Shown: positions 31,337-42,687 of the stretch, in pieces
Layout of the letters: each line of letters begins with the position of its first letter
Position numbering within the stretch: the stretch's first letter is position 1
Assembly: GCA_036186865.1 (NCBI GenBank)
Contig: AP025040.1
Location: 40,925,549 to 40,989,548 of the forward strand
Source of the DNA: Eustoma russellianum
Taxonomy: Eukaryota; Streptophyta; Magnoliopsida; Gentianales; Gentianaceae
Direction of reading: 5' to 3'
DNA: 64,000 bases
Notes under the pieces: model-generated
The model's input: only the letters and a program-made list of their open reading frames with translations
What the model was told of the DNA's origin: nothing
Databases searched by the model: none
Made by a program: the position numbers and the translations under genes

Positions 31337-31700
31337 GCATTTTAGTTGTTTAAGGTAAGGATTAAAATTTTATTGATGTTACATAATGTACATATGCCTG
31401 GGTGTTTACTCTACTCATAACCTCTCGCATAACTTGACTTGGAGACGGAAATGGTTGAATATGTCCAAGAGACAGTTGGTTCCTCCAACACCAAATAGAC
31501 GATGTGGCATGGCAGAAAATGTATCTCCACTCTGAAGGACAACCTTGGGGCTTCCATGAAGCTCGTAAATTCTCCATAACCCATTCCATTGCGTCAGTAG
31601 GTCGTGTAAACCTCACCCAAGCACCCTAGCAGATCAACACACTCCAAATCTGCTTGGCCCAACCACAGTCACGAATTTCATGCAGGATATTAGCCTCCCC
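31337..31700 (-). pseudogene. LINE B zf-RVT half and following linker
   Basis: From 31700 downward the minus strand continues the zinc-finger domain with ANILHEIRDCGWAKQIW. After a stop it then reads an 84-codon frame (31616-31362) with WRYIFCHATSSIWCWRNQ, as expected downstream of zf-RVT. The first part of the zinc finger lies across the insertion at 33199-33240. Confidence 0.75.
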
Positions 31701-31705
31701 ATGAC

Positions 31706-33193
31706 TGTTGGAAAATGAATTGTTTTGATGAATTTAAAAGATTGTTGAAAATGAGATACAAAGATATTTCATAATTTGGAATTAGAACAAAATAAGAAAA
31801 ATTCATTGTGAGAGATAGATCTCTCACATATGGGGAGATTGTTGGGATATGAATGTTTTGATGAAGCTTAAAAGATGTTTGAAAAAGGAATAAAAAGTCG
31901 TTTTATACTTGGAAATAAGAAATCAACATCATACCCTGACATAGATCTATAAACAGAGATCGATGTACATCATACCCTGACATAGATCTCTAAAACAGAG
32001 ATCGATGTACATCATACCCTGACATAGATCTCTAAAACAGAGATCGATGTACATCATACCCTGACATAGATCTCTAAACCGAGATCGATGTACATCATAC
32101 CCTGACATAGATCGATCGATGTACATCATACCCTGACATAGATCGATCGATGTCATCCAGAATCTTTCTGAAATCATGCTGTCCAACATCATACCCTCAC
32201 ATAGATCGATCGATGTACATCATACCCTCACATAGATCGATCGATGAACGTTGGAACAATCCAAGGGAGATTCATGGTGTTTTCTCTTTCCAATCTTGCT
32301 CAAATTTCTTGTGGACTTTACTCTAACATAATACATGCTTTCTTGACTATTATATCCATGTCTAAGCTATTCTAGGTTGGCTATTGAGGATCAAATAACT
32401 CCATAGGGTGGCTAAATATTATTTGGACATTATCTTGACATTTGATGTATTTGAAGACATGGTGGAGGCTTCAAAAACGTGGTGAACATCTCCTATAAAT
32501 AGATGAAGCTTGGATGAGGCAAACACACACTTTCACCATCATCAAGCTTCATTCTTGATTGTTGTATATTTCTCTCATATGTGTAAAAGTGCTTAAAGCT
32601 TGTTAAGCCTTTCTTTGTTCTTCATTGTTGTATATTGAGAGATAGGTAGTCTAACACAAGAGGAACCATAAACATTTGATCTCTTGCTTGTGTTTAGACT
32701 AGAAAGAAAGTGTGATCCCTACTACTTCATTCAACCCACTGTGAGAAAGTTCTTGAGAGAACTTTGTTGAAATTGTGAGGAAGCAAGAACTTGTTCTTGC
32801 TTATTGTTGTTGTTGTTGAGGTTTCACAAAGTGTATGTGCAACAAGCTGCTGCTGTTGTTGGTATTGCACAAATTGATTGTGCAATAAGTTGTTGTTGTA
32901 GTTGTTGCTTGCACTAGAGTTAGTGTAAGTGTTGTTGTTGTTAATCTTGTTCCTTATCAAAGGTAATAAGAAAGTTGTTGTTGAAAATCCACTTTGAAAG
33001 CAAAGTGGTAGTGGAGTAGAATCATTTAAGATTCGAACCACTCTAAATCTTGTGTCTTCACTCATTATCTCTCATCTCTTTCTTTATTGATTTTGAGTGC
33101 ATTTGTTTTGTATTGAGCTAAACCGAGAAAATTCCGTAAAATTGCCCAACACTCTATTCACCCCCCTCTAGAGTGTTCATCACGGACCTTACA
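31706..33193 (+). mobile_element. Small LTR element reduced to a 5' LTR stub plus 3' LTR
   Basis: It starts TGTTGG at 31706 and ends TTACA at 33193, flanked by ATGAC at 31701-31705 and 33194-33198. The first roughly 95 bases resemble the start of the complete LTR at 31840 (TGTTGGGATATGAATG). Between them is a purine tract (atggggagat) preceded by an 8-bp perfect hairpin at 31808-31827. Internal coding sequence and most of the 5' LTR are gone. No protein remains, so its superfamily cannot be assigned. The 5-bp duplication fits Copia or gypsy. Confidence 0.85.
31926..32245 (+). repeat. Tandem repeat of 42-bp and 31-bp units inside the LTR
   Basis: Units are built on 'acatcataccctgacatagatc'. 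Longer ones (42 bp) end in GATCTCTAAAACAGAGATC, a 7-bp hairpin. Shorter ones (31 bp) have GATCGATCGATGT instead, as if the hairpin had been excised. Seven or so units are visible, the last two with 'ccctcacatag'. Confidence 0.85.
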
Positions 33194-33198
33194 ATGAC

Positions 33199-35241
33199 CA
33201 CATACTCCACAATAACTATCCAGGATAATATGGCACAAGTAGAGTAGAAGCTTACTTGGCAAGAAATTATGGCAAAGACGCCAAAGTAGTAGGTTATATC
33301 GACCAGGCCTCTTCAAATCCCAAATATGCTCCTATGGAACTACCGTTGCTTCAGTAGGCGACACATCCTATAACTCATATGCACTTTCAACTGAAAACTT
33401 ATTCGATGAAGTACCTTTCCACAGAGGAGTTTCAATGCTGCCCAAGTTGACAAAGTACAATGGCTCTAAACCAGCATGTAATAATGGCACGGTGCTTTTT
33501 ATATGACGACACAGCAAAGACGTGTTTTATGGGATAAGTTCCTGGAACAAGTCTCCATACCTCCCTCGTAAGACTTGTACCCATAGCGATTCCAAGTGAG
33601 TCAGTATTTTCCATCTCAGTTTTGCTAGCATAGCTATATTCATCTTGCGTAGCCTCTTGACATTCAACCCCCCATAGGTTTTGATTTGCAAATATGATGC
33701 CAATCACACCAGTGTATTGTTTTCTTTTGGTCATGCTCCTCCCAAATGAAACGACGGGAAAGCTTATCAATCTCATCAACGAGCCATAAGGATAGGCATA
33801 CCGTGTGCATGACATACATTGGCATGGAGGAGATCACGCTATGAATCACAAGAAGCCTAGAGGCCATAGACATAGTCTTTAGTCGCCACACACCGAGCTT
33901 GGTCCGGATTTTATCTAGGATGTAGGCATAGGTTCGTTTGGTATTGCGGTCATGCATGAGAGATAAGCCCAGATAATTGCCGAAGTCCAATGTACTTTGC
34001 AATGCCATCCATGTGAAAATTTGGGGCTGAAAATGTGCCACAATATTCTTAGACACAAGTATTTGTGATTTGCTCACGCTTACACTTTGTCTGGATACAC
34101 GGCAGAACTCTCTAAGAGTTTTCTACATGATACTTGCTTGTGTAGCCGATGTTGTCCCAAATAATAATAGATCATCCGCAAAAAATAGGTGGGATATGCA
34201 TGGGCCGTTTCAAGATGTTCGGATGGGTACCCATAGGTTTGATGCAACAACGCATTCAATATTCTGACTTAACACTTCCATACACAATAAGAAGATGTAT
34301 GGGGCGAGGGGATCACCTTGCCGGATACCCCTTTGGGGAAAAATCGAATCCAAACATTTCCCGTTTCAGACAATAGAAAGAGATGTGGAGGTAATTGTGA
34401 ACATAATTAGTTCAATCATCTCGTGAATAAAGCCAACTTTTAGTAACATGAGTCAGAGAAATGGCCAATGTACTTGTTATAAGCTTTTTCAATGTCTATT
34501 TTTAAGGTCATATATCCAGTATGTCCTTTCTTCGTCTTCATTATATGCATAAGCTCTCGTGCCAAAATGATATTGTCAGCCGCTTGCCTGCCTAGGATGA
34601 AAGCACATTGTGTTGGAGAGACTAATTTTCCAATGACTGATTTTAGCAGATTTGCGATAATTTTTTTGATTGTTTTGACCACCACATTCATCAGGGCTAT
34701 CGGTCGGAAATGTGCAGGGCTTTCTGGCTTGTCACCTTCAGAATAAAGGAGACTAACGTTTTGTTCAAAGTAGTTGGAAAATGCTGCTTCTGAAATGCCT
34801 CCAAGACGAAAGCTACAATCGATAGACCAATTATGTGCCAATTCTTTTGGTAGAAGACTGGTAGCAAACCATCTGGGCCTGGGGCCTTATATGCCCCTAT
34901 TTGAAATATCGCATGCTCAACTTCTATTGCAGACACTGGACGATTAAGACATTTGCGATCCGAGTTCCCCAGGCTTGGAATAAGAACATTTTCATCACAC
35001 GTTGCAGCATCCTCTGTGCATGCGCACAATCGGCTACAATGTTGATGGATAAGAGCCTCGATCTGAGATGAGCAGTCTAGCCATTTCCTATCATAGCCTT
35101 GAAGGCGATGAACTATACGGCAGTGCGACGGGCTGCTATGGACTGATGAAAATAGCGGTTGTCCTGCTCACCTTAGGACAGCCAGTGTAGATTGCTCTTC
35201 TACTGCCACAATGTCTCCTCTTGCTGTAAAATGACATGATA
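33199..35241 (-). pseudogene. LINE B reverse transcriptase region
   Basis: Minus strand: AYKAPGPDGLLPVFYQ (about 34880), HFRPIALMNVVVKTIKK (about 34690), SPTQCAFILGRQAADNIILARE (about 34590), GYMTLKIDIEKAYN (about 34500), FFADDLLLFG with FADD at 34171-34182, then MASRLLVIHSVISSMPMYVM and LSRRFIWEEHDQKK near 33740. Several frames are used (35029-34697, 34841-34440, 34077-33664, 33815-33432), so it carries multiple indels and stops. The catalytic FADD is intact. Confidence 0.88.
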
Positions 35242-35246
35242 TTCTT
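35242..35246 (+). repeat. Target duplication of the solo LTR (left)
   Basis: TTCTT here is repeated at 37910-37914, flanking the LTR exactly. Confidence 0.85.
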
Positions 35247-37909
35247 TGTTGAGAAATCAGGATTTGAGTGATATGAAAATGCATGATTTAAATGTTACAT
35301 CTTTACGAAATGCATGAAATAAGTGTTACTTGATATATGCACATGATAAAAATGCTTTTCATGTTTATATATAATGTTGTCGTACTAACGTGCCATGAAG
35401 CATTAAGACTTACATCACATGGCAAATATTTATTGTCTTTATACTATTTTCAGGTGCCATAATTGATGAACTAAACTAGTTTATTAAGTGAAGTGCTGAT
35501 GAACTAACTAGTTCATTAAAAGACATATTTGGCATATAATTGGAGAGAGCTATTTGACAACAAATTTGGAATGACAAGTTCCCTCTCCACACTTATCTAT
35601 ACATGTCACATACATATTCATATTATATATCCATATTTTTTTAGGACAAACTATATACTTATATTCCGACGTTCCACCGACACGTTATATACATTATAAA
35701 CATATTTCGACGTCATACCACTATATACACCTCATATTTATGAGTATATACAGATCTCATGTCATATATTACAATTCGTACTGTCACCAAAATTATAACG
35801 ACATGTCATGAGGTCATAAACCGAAAATTGTCGTATCGGGTGAATACCGAAACTTCACCGACATGTCACATAATTACCATAAAAAGATCATCAGCCTATA
35901 TACACCAAAAATACTCAAATATTTCGTGATGCTTATGACAAATTCAGACCCAAAGTCATACCATGTTTACACATATCAATCACCCACAATTTGGCCTAAA
36001 TTTGTGGACAATTCAAATTCATTTTTCTTAAAGACACATGGCATTTTTCCTCAGCCATTGGAGCTGAATATATACCTTATTTTATGAATATTATGTTGAC
36101 ATAATATATATTACATGCCTAAGAAGTTTGATTTTAATCGGAGAAAAATGGCGTAATCGACGAAAGTTGAAAATTCGGTTTTCTACACCTCTATATGCTT
36201 GGAACGTTTTTGGCCTTAATGTCACATGTATCTGGATTAAATATTCAAGACATATTAGAGTGTTCTAGAAAAATAAATTTAGGGCTGATTGCAATGTGCC
36301 ATGTGTGTGAAGATTGTGCATCATTATGTGACAAAGTTTACCAAAAAGAGAATTCAGCACATGTGCAGCTGAGATCACACGCCTATTTCAGCCTTGTTGG
36401 AGCCTATGTGGAGCTTGTTTGGCACTTTTATTGGTGGAGGCTAAGCCACACATGATTGGTGACATTAAAGAGGGCAACACACAAGAAAACAATTCAAAAT
36501 ACAACACATGCTGAAATTTTTCAGCACATGTTTTTGGAGCTGGCCGATTTTTGTCTTCACTTTTATTCCAAAATTTAAGAAGGATCATATCATGATTAAT
36601 TGGAAATTAACCACCTTGATTTTAAGCATGTGTTTCAGATTTTTAAAGGGAATTTCCAGCTCATTTAAGGATTGCAAAGGTGGATTAAAGATGGCCAATC
36701 ATGACGTGACAACTAGGCAAAGACAAGTCATTCGTCCAATCGTATTGCGCCACGTAAGCTAGGGAGTGTCATCATTTTATACAAGGCAATCTTCTGAGGT
36801 ACTCAAGACAAATTTGAAGGAATTTTTCAGCCATGTGGGTGTCCTCCTCAACTATAAAAAGGGGCAAGATGATTAAAGCAATGATAAGCCAAAATTCATA
36901 TTCATTCAAGATCGAGCAAGACCATTATTTCCTTGTCTTATTCTTTTCTCTTGCTCTTAGCCTCAAGCCTATCATTCTTATATTCCATATACTATATAGG
37001 ATTTTTTTATACCACCCATATACGTTCATCTCGTGTAAAAGGTTGGTCAAGGTGTGATCAAACCTTCATTTGTTTGGTGGTGGTGTTCTTGTTGTTGTGT
37101 TTGGTTGTAAAAAGGTGGAGTTGGTGTTTAACTCTAGTCACCCTTGTGTCACTGTGTTATTTGTGATTAGTGAATACCGAGAAAGGTGTCCTCGAAGACT
37201 GAAGTATGTTGATTTAACCAAACCAGTATAAAAATCTCGACGTTATTACTTTGCAGCACTTTTACTTTCAGTTCCTATTTTCTGCATCGTTTCCATAGCC
37301 ACGGTGAAAATAGCAAACTTTTTTCAAAAATCACCAAAATTTGCAGAAACATATCCAAAGGTCTTAGTTTTAATTTGGGACAAGTTTCATCACATTTGGA
37401 TAAGTATAAGCCAGTCAAACGTTCATACTTCTGAGACTAGTGCAATCTGATTCTCAGATCTGCAAAGGTTGATAACATCAACGTGGTTGACATACTTACC
37501 AAAAGAATTTTGAAAAACTGTTTCAACCCATTCAATTGCACATCCTTAGGGTCATACCATAAGATTTTTAGGTCATTTAGAGTTGTCAATTAATAGTAAT
37601 AAATTTTTCAATTTGAAGCATAGTTTTTGACAGATTGACACAATCTGAGTAAAAATGTTTTTTCAAGGGGTTACACTTTGAATTTATTCTGAAATTTTTA
37701 TGAAACACTCATAACATATGAGAGTACATTGTCACCAAATGTCACAATTTTTGAAGGTCTAGAACCTAATATTCAGTCAATCAAAAACAGGGTCTGAAAA
37801 CAGAATGTTTTTATAAGTGGGTAATTGGTAACAAAAAGTTTTAAAAAGCAATTTTTTTTCTACACCCAACATTCAACCCCCCTTCTAGTGGTGCTATACA
37901 GGACCTACA
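35247..37909 (+). mobile_element. Sirevirus-like solo LTR
   Basis: It starts TGTTGAGA and ends CCTACA, 2,663 bases, colinear with the LTRs at 54908 and 59723. It has no internal region and a perfect 5-bp duplication (TTCTT), the signature of recombination between two LTRs after insertion. A good TATA box (CTATAAAAAGG) lies at about 36852. It interrupts LINE B between its endonuclease and reverse transcriptase. Confidence 0.93.
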
Positions 37910-37914
37910 TTCTT

Positions 37915-38692
37915 CGTGCAGTTTGGTGTCAAGTTGAGACAGAAAACGAGATGGTCTAGTCGATAAAGCGGATTGGATTCCCTCTAACCGAGCTATGCAC
38001 CTCCTCCGTCATTTTTCTATACTCCAAAAAACTTCTCTAGGCCACGTCTCCATACGTTTTGTAAACTCCCAACTGTACGGCAGAAATCCCCTTCAAATAC
38101 ATGTCAGGCCGAGTTCATAAATGTTGCAAACAATTTGTGGTCCATCCAGCACACTTGAAACTTAAAAGGGCGGCTCACGAGGAGGTTAGTGTGAGGTATC
38201 CTCAGTTAGGTGTAGAAGAGGGTTATGACGAGACTACGTCTTCAGTAAATGGTGCAGCGACGCCATGTTGAATCGCAATTTCCACTCAATAATAATCCAG
38301 CAATGATCTAGGCGTTGTTCAATTAGTGAATGCCCCAATTCATTATTGGACCATGTATATCTTAGACCCAAGAAAGGCAGCTCCAAAAAGCTGCAATAGT
38401 CTATCATTTGTCGCATTCGTTCAACATCAGGGCTATAAATTGCACGACCTCCCCTCTCGTCGTCTTGACGATCACTTGGTTGAAGTCACTAAGTAATAGC
38501 CATGGGACATTCAAACAGCGACTCATTTCTTCGAAATATTTATAAAGATTTTCACGAATGGATGTTGTTGGCGAGGCATAAACCAAAGAGAGTACCCAGG
38601 ATGTTAACCCAGCTGTCATGATAACAATATTGAAGAGTTGAGCAGTGTATGAAAACACACGCAACTGTACACGCATGGCATCTCATAGACAC
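37915..38692 (-). pseudogene. LINE B endonuclease region
   Basis: The minus strand at 38676-38404 reads LSLVYASPTTSIRENLYKYFEEM and VPWLLLSDFNQVIV (endonuclease DFN motif). 38416-38234 continues with FLGLRYTWSNNELG and IEQRLDHCWI. A frame change lies between them. The N-terminal endonuclease, ORF1 and 5' end are missing. Confidence 0.8.
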
Positions 38693-38720
38693 CGTTACGG
38701 CCGTTTATTTTTCATATATA

Positions 38721-39670
38721 TTTTTTTTATATTATACATATTTTTTTTAAAGAAATTTATTTATTCATGCAATGCCTCACTTGTGGCGGAGGAAAACCAT
38801 ATTACATTAGCAGAGTACTCGAAATAATGAAACAACGAAACAATAATAACATATCTCCAGTCATATATGATATGCCGCATTAAAACCTTGCCAAGAAAAA
38901 CCACTATTGTGGATAAAACCTTGGCGAAGGAAAAAGTGTACATATTTATATGACCGTCATTGATATGATGAGAATATATTCTGTGGTACAAATCCATGAA
39001 TGTCGCTGGCATAAACAGTAAAGTGCTGACGGAGCTAATGTGGCCGCTTCCTTGTCTTGAAATATACTTGAGAATCCCAACCTCAGAAGACATCCAGAGC
39101 AAAAATTGATTAATGTAAGTATAGAACTGAGCAATCAAAGACTGATAGAGCAAGCACATACCGGGGCCACCTTGGCAGTTGAAGTGCCAAGGTGACAAGG
39201 AAGAAATAAAAGCCAGTGCCTGCCACATCATTAGGGCCGAAAATGCTGTGTCTACATCCGGACTAACATTTGCCATTGTGGTTTGAAACTCGCATAAGCA
39301 GGAATAGGACATAAATAAATCATTAGTGTCCAAATGAAGAGACATTAACCAAGGATGAAAATGCGTACCCGAGCCGCCTTGACCAAGAGGCCAAGGCGAC
39401 AATGATAAGATATCCGCAATTAGAAGCCGAGAAAATCAAGCCGCACGCAACGATGATCCCCGACATTTAGTTTGGCCATCCTCAATAAGTAAGAATATAG
39501 GTGATGATATATCCAAAGTGTGCGCATGAGACAAAAAGGCACATTATACATGAATATGATAAAGTATGAAACATAGAGTAATGGTTGGTTGACCATACCG
39601 AGGCTGCCTGTTACTCGAAGATAACAGGCAGTAGAAGGGATTTCTGGCCAATTCTTATGGAAGACTGTAG
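38721..39670 (-). other. LINE C 3' region with three clear hairpins
   Basis: Perfect 10-bp stems: 39604-39613 with 39622-39631 (CTGCCTGTTA/TAACAGGCAG) and 39168-39177 with 39185-39194 (CACCTTGGCA/TGCCAAGGTG). A third, 39375-39381 with 39392-39398 (CGCCTTG/CAAGGCG), extends by a bulged CC/GG. On the minus strand each is followed by GGTATG or GGTACG. The nested stem is GCCAAG 38890-38895 with CTTGGC 38920-38925 around CCAC 38901-38904 with GTGG 38909-38912. The minus frame 39402-38761 is open for 213 codons. Confidence 0.8.
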
Positions 39671-41018
39671 TCATGGCACGCGCAAATTGACAGAAGTAAG
39701 ATCCAGTGTAACCGCCTCACGGACTAACGAGGGTAGAGTGCTCGATGTAAACCGCTCCGTGCATGGATATGCCATTACATGCTGCGCTAAATAATGTGCT
39801 GGGAGGTTTGCCTCGCGAAAAAACGTGATAACAAGGGAGACGATGCATATGAAGAAGAGAGTGTAGCCGCTGTAGATGTGGATTACCATGAACAGTTGTT
39901 GGCCGAGTCAATCGATCGATCAACTGGGAACAGTCAGATTCCAGTATGATGGGCCGGTATAGTGGTAAAAAATAGAGGAGTCCAAAAACTGCTGCTTGAA
40001 TCTCTGCTAGTAAAGGTGGGCTTAAAGGAAGGCGAAAGGAAATCGCACCAATGCAGGACCCCCTGTGATCTCGTAGTAGAGCTCCGCCAGCTGCGTAATT
40101 ACGACCCACAGCTGCATCAACATTTAATTTCAATCTTCCTGTAGGCGGCGTGAACCATCGAACAATAATCAGACGAGTAGGCCGAACTACCGGTAGCCAA
40201 CTAAATACTTGTCGTGATGTAGCAGACAACTTAGTGCCTGCAATCTTTTTGTGCCACAAAGAAATCTCATATTGTACATAAAATCTAATGGAAGACGCTG
40301 TGAGATGAGCGCTTCCACCATATATCAGAGAGGTATAAGAACACCAGATACGATGTACAATTATCGCTGGGATGACGATTTTATAAACTCCAATAAGTGT
40401 GGAAAGGGACGAGCGATACCACCACGAAAGAAGATATTGACGAAGCTGTATGGATGTGGGAAGAGGACAATGCAACTCACTGGCAAAATAGCACCAAATC
40501 GAATGCACAGAAGGACAGTATAAAAACACATGATCCACCGTAGCCGACTCATTCTTGCAGAAGGGACATTGTGTTGGTCGAGCCTGTATGTAGGAACCAA
40601 TATAATCCTCAAAGGGCAAAGCAAAATTAAAAATACGCCATAAGAACAACCGTATGGCCGAAGAATGATGTTTCGACCAGATAAATGAGGCAGAAAGCAA
40701 ATTTGAAGACGCAGGTCGACATATCTCATAAGCACTTTTTATGGAGAATTCTCCCAGCTGGTTCGGCACCCAAGAGAATTGGTCATCCTGCCGATCAGTG
40801 TGTATTAAGCAAAAGGAATGAATCCGACAAATAATTTTCCAAATAGGAGAGTCTGGCAAGCGAGGAAAATAATCATGACGATGACCATATTTTGCATGCA
40901 TGTATCTGCTCCATAGAGTAGAATTCTGATGATATGACCACCAGATGCGGCAATAGAAAGCCTGTTGTAAACTATTTAAATCGCGAAGGCCTATCATATA
41001 TGTCTTGGCCAGTGATAA
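39671..41018 (-). pseudogene. LINE C ORF2 C-terminus (zf-RVT and RNase H), frameshifted near the end
   Basis: The minus strand reads continuously from about 41018 to 39840: zf-RVT with TQCPFCKNESATVDHVFLYC (about 40550), then RNase H (LNVDAAVGRNYAAGGALL, AEIQAAVFGLL, ESDCSQL). A frameshift near 39840 separates the last part (FREANLPAHYLAQHVMAYP, 39889-39671), which carries the final RNase H motif. It is otherwise the best preserved LINE ORF2 segment in the window. Confidence 0.9.
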
Positions 41019-42466
41019 TCATCAAAATATATATAATTAAATAATTGATAATTCCTAATTAAGAGGAGATAAAGATAAATAAATAGAATTGGAGTGAGAC
41101 TAGAAAACTTAAACCAAATCAACTAGGAAACTCTAATATCTATCCTACTCTTCCTACACTCTATAAATACACACACACACACATAGCAACTCACAAAATC
41201 CTACCCAAATCTTTTCCCCGTTTCTCTGCCGCCACTTTCCCCTTGCTCCCTCTCTTTTTTTTGGTTGCTGCCGACCCCTCCCTACAAAGGGGAAAAAAAT
41301 AAATAATAAATAAATAGTTTATTTCTTCCAAGCACAAGTAGGTCGAGTTTAGGAGAAGGAAGAAGAGATTTCGCGTAGGGAATTCGTCAAAAAGATAGGC
41401 GCCTATTCCCCCTCGTTTGGTACGAATCAAGCGTGTTCGATCGGTACCCTATTTGCTTTATGTGAAATTATTGTTTTAATTGCTAAATTCATGTGTTTTG
41501 ATTTAAAGGCATGACTTTTACTCGTTTGATTATATATGTATGTATGCATTCAATGTTGATGTTCGTGTGACCCGAAAGAATTTAAAAGAATGGATATTTA
41601 GGCGTTAAGATAGAAAATTACATGAATAGCTCTATAATTAGGTCACATAGCCTAGAAATTAGGTTGGAATTGGACTACCAATCTAAAAACGGGTCTGACG
41701 GACTGGCGCGTGTTGCACACGCGCGTCCAAGGGAGGCACGTGTGGCCCATGCATGGTCCCTGACAGTGCATGCAGAACACGTGCTGAGATGTTCGATACA
41801 GTAGATGTGTCGCGTTAAACAAAGTCAAATAAAATTGGTTTGGGTCAATTCGGAAATAAAATGAAGATTTTATTGAGGTTAGAAGAAAATATGATTAATT
41901 GAAAACAAATAAAAATAATAAAATCCAGGTCAACCGGGTCAGGTCGACCCGGGCTGACTCAGATCCTGGGCAGCAGAGCTAAACCAGGCTGGCGGGATGG
42001 TCTGCAGATAGCGGGGCGGGCTGGAGTAATTAATAAAAAAGAGAGATTGGAATGGGAAACCGGTCGGGTCGAATGAATAGTGAATCGGACCCGGGCAGCA
42101 GGCCGGCCTATTTATCCGATAAAAAGTAGTTCTGGAAATTAATTTCTGAAAATAATAAATAAGAAATAAATAAATAAATTAGTTTAAAATTTCAGAAAAT
42201 TATAATTGAATTCGTTGGATTATCAGATTTATTTATTTTATGTCGGAATCTTAGATTTCAATTGATGTATCAGGTTTCATCAGCCCTAAACATTTGATTC
42301 ATTTTTGTATTGTGATTATTTATAAAATAAACTTGAAATTTTAATTATCGTTTCCGCGGAAAAAAATTTCTACGTTATTCCTACGTGTAAGAAGTTTGAA
42401 CGACGCCTTGTAGTTCTCGTAGTAAGCTACAATGGGTGCACCGTTCCCAAAGCAAGTGCTCGGGAG

Positions 42467-42687
42467 TGTGCTGACACTACCTACAAGGAGACCCCTATTC
42501 GGATTACAGATCGTAAGGACCAAGTGTTGAGGCATCGGGTCATTCCTTATGTGAAAGTACAGTGGACTAACCATACGGAGCGAGAAGCTACTTTGGAGGT
42601 CGAGGAGCTTATGCGCGATGCTACCCACATTTCTTCAAATAAGGTACGCAAGTTTCAAGAACGAAACTTTTTGTAAGAGGAGAAAAG
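42467..42687 (+). pseudogene. Mini internal region A: chromovirus pol 3' end only
   Basis: About 60 codons of the pol C-terminus (ETPIRITDRKDQVLRHRVIP, VQWTNHTEREATLEVEEL) follow LTR A directly, then the 'gtttcaagaacgaaact' motif and LTR B. No primer site, gag or catalytic domain is present. The junction ('gctcgggag' to 'tgtgctga') is the same as in mini region C. Confidence 0.85.

Larger units (their letters stand above)
31337..38692 (-). mobile_element. L1-type LINE B, split by two LTR insertions
   Basis: Three minus-strand blocks of one LINE: endonuclease (37915-38692), reverse transcriptase to the start of zf-RVT (33199-35241) and the rest of zf-RVT (31337-31700). Each gap is an LTR insertion with a perfect target duplication. 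The sequence differs from the A/C/D group. It lacks the RNase H domain and 3' region, being cut at the left by the Tat LTR, and its 5' end by the chromovirus array at 38693. Confidence 0.85.
38721..41021 (-). mobile_element. LINE C, 5'-truncated, inserted in LTR A
   Basis: The minus-strand element has a T run at 38721-38728 as its A tail, a conserved 3' block, hairpin modules, and ORF2 from zf-RVT backwards to 41018. It is the same family as LINEs A and D. Target sequence on both sides is the TA-rich stretch near the LTR start. The TA content hides the exact duplication. Confidence 0.9.
38693..42466 (+). repeat. Chromovirus LTR A, split by LINE C and internally deleted
   Basis: LTR bases 38693-38720 ('ttacggccgtttatttttcata') continue at about 41022 ('atatatataattaaataatt'). 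It has a good TATA box (CTATAAATAC, about 41160). Compared with LTR B it lacks about 820 bases: 'aattgaattcg' jumps to 'ttggattatcag' near 42212. It ends at 'gctcgggag' (42466), about a dozen bases short of the LTR end, and runs straight into pol 3' sequence. Confidence 0.8.

Noticed and set aside
32727..33065. 112-codon minus-strand ORF
   Set aside because: It consists of Asn/Gln/Thr runs from a (TTG)n-rich part of the small element's LTR, with no domain.
35247..37909. Solo LTR as part of LINE B or a host promoter region
   Set aside because: TG..CA ends, colinearity with two other LTRs and the TTCTT duplication show a separate insertion.
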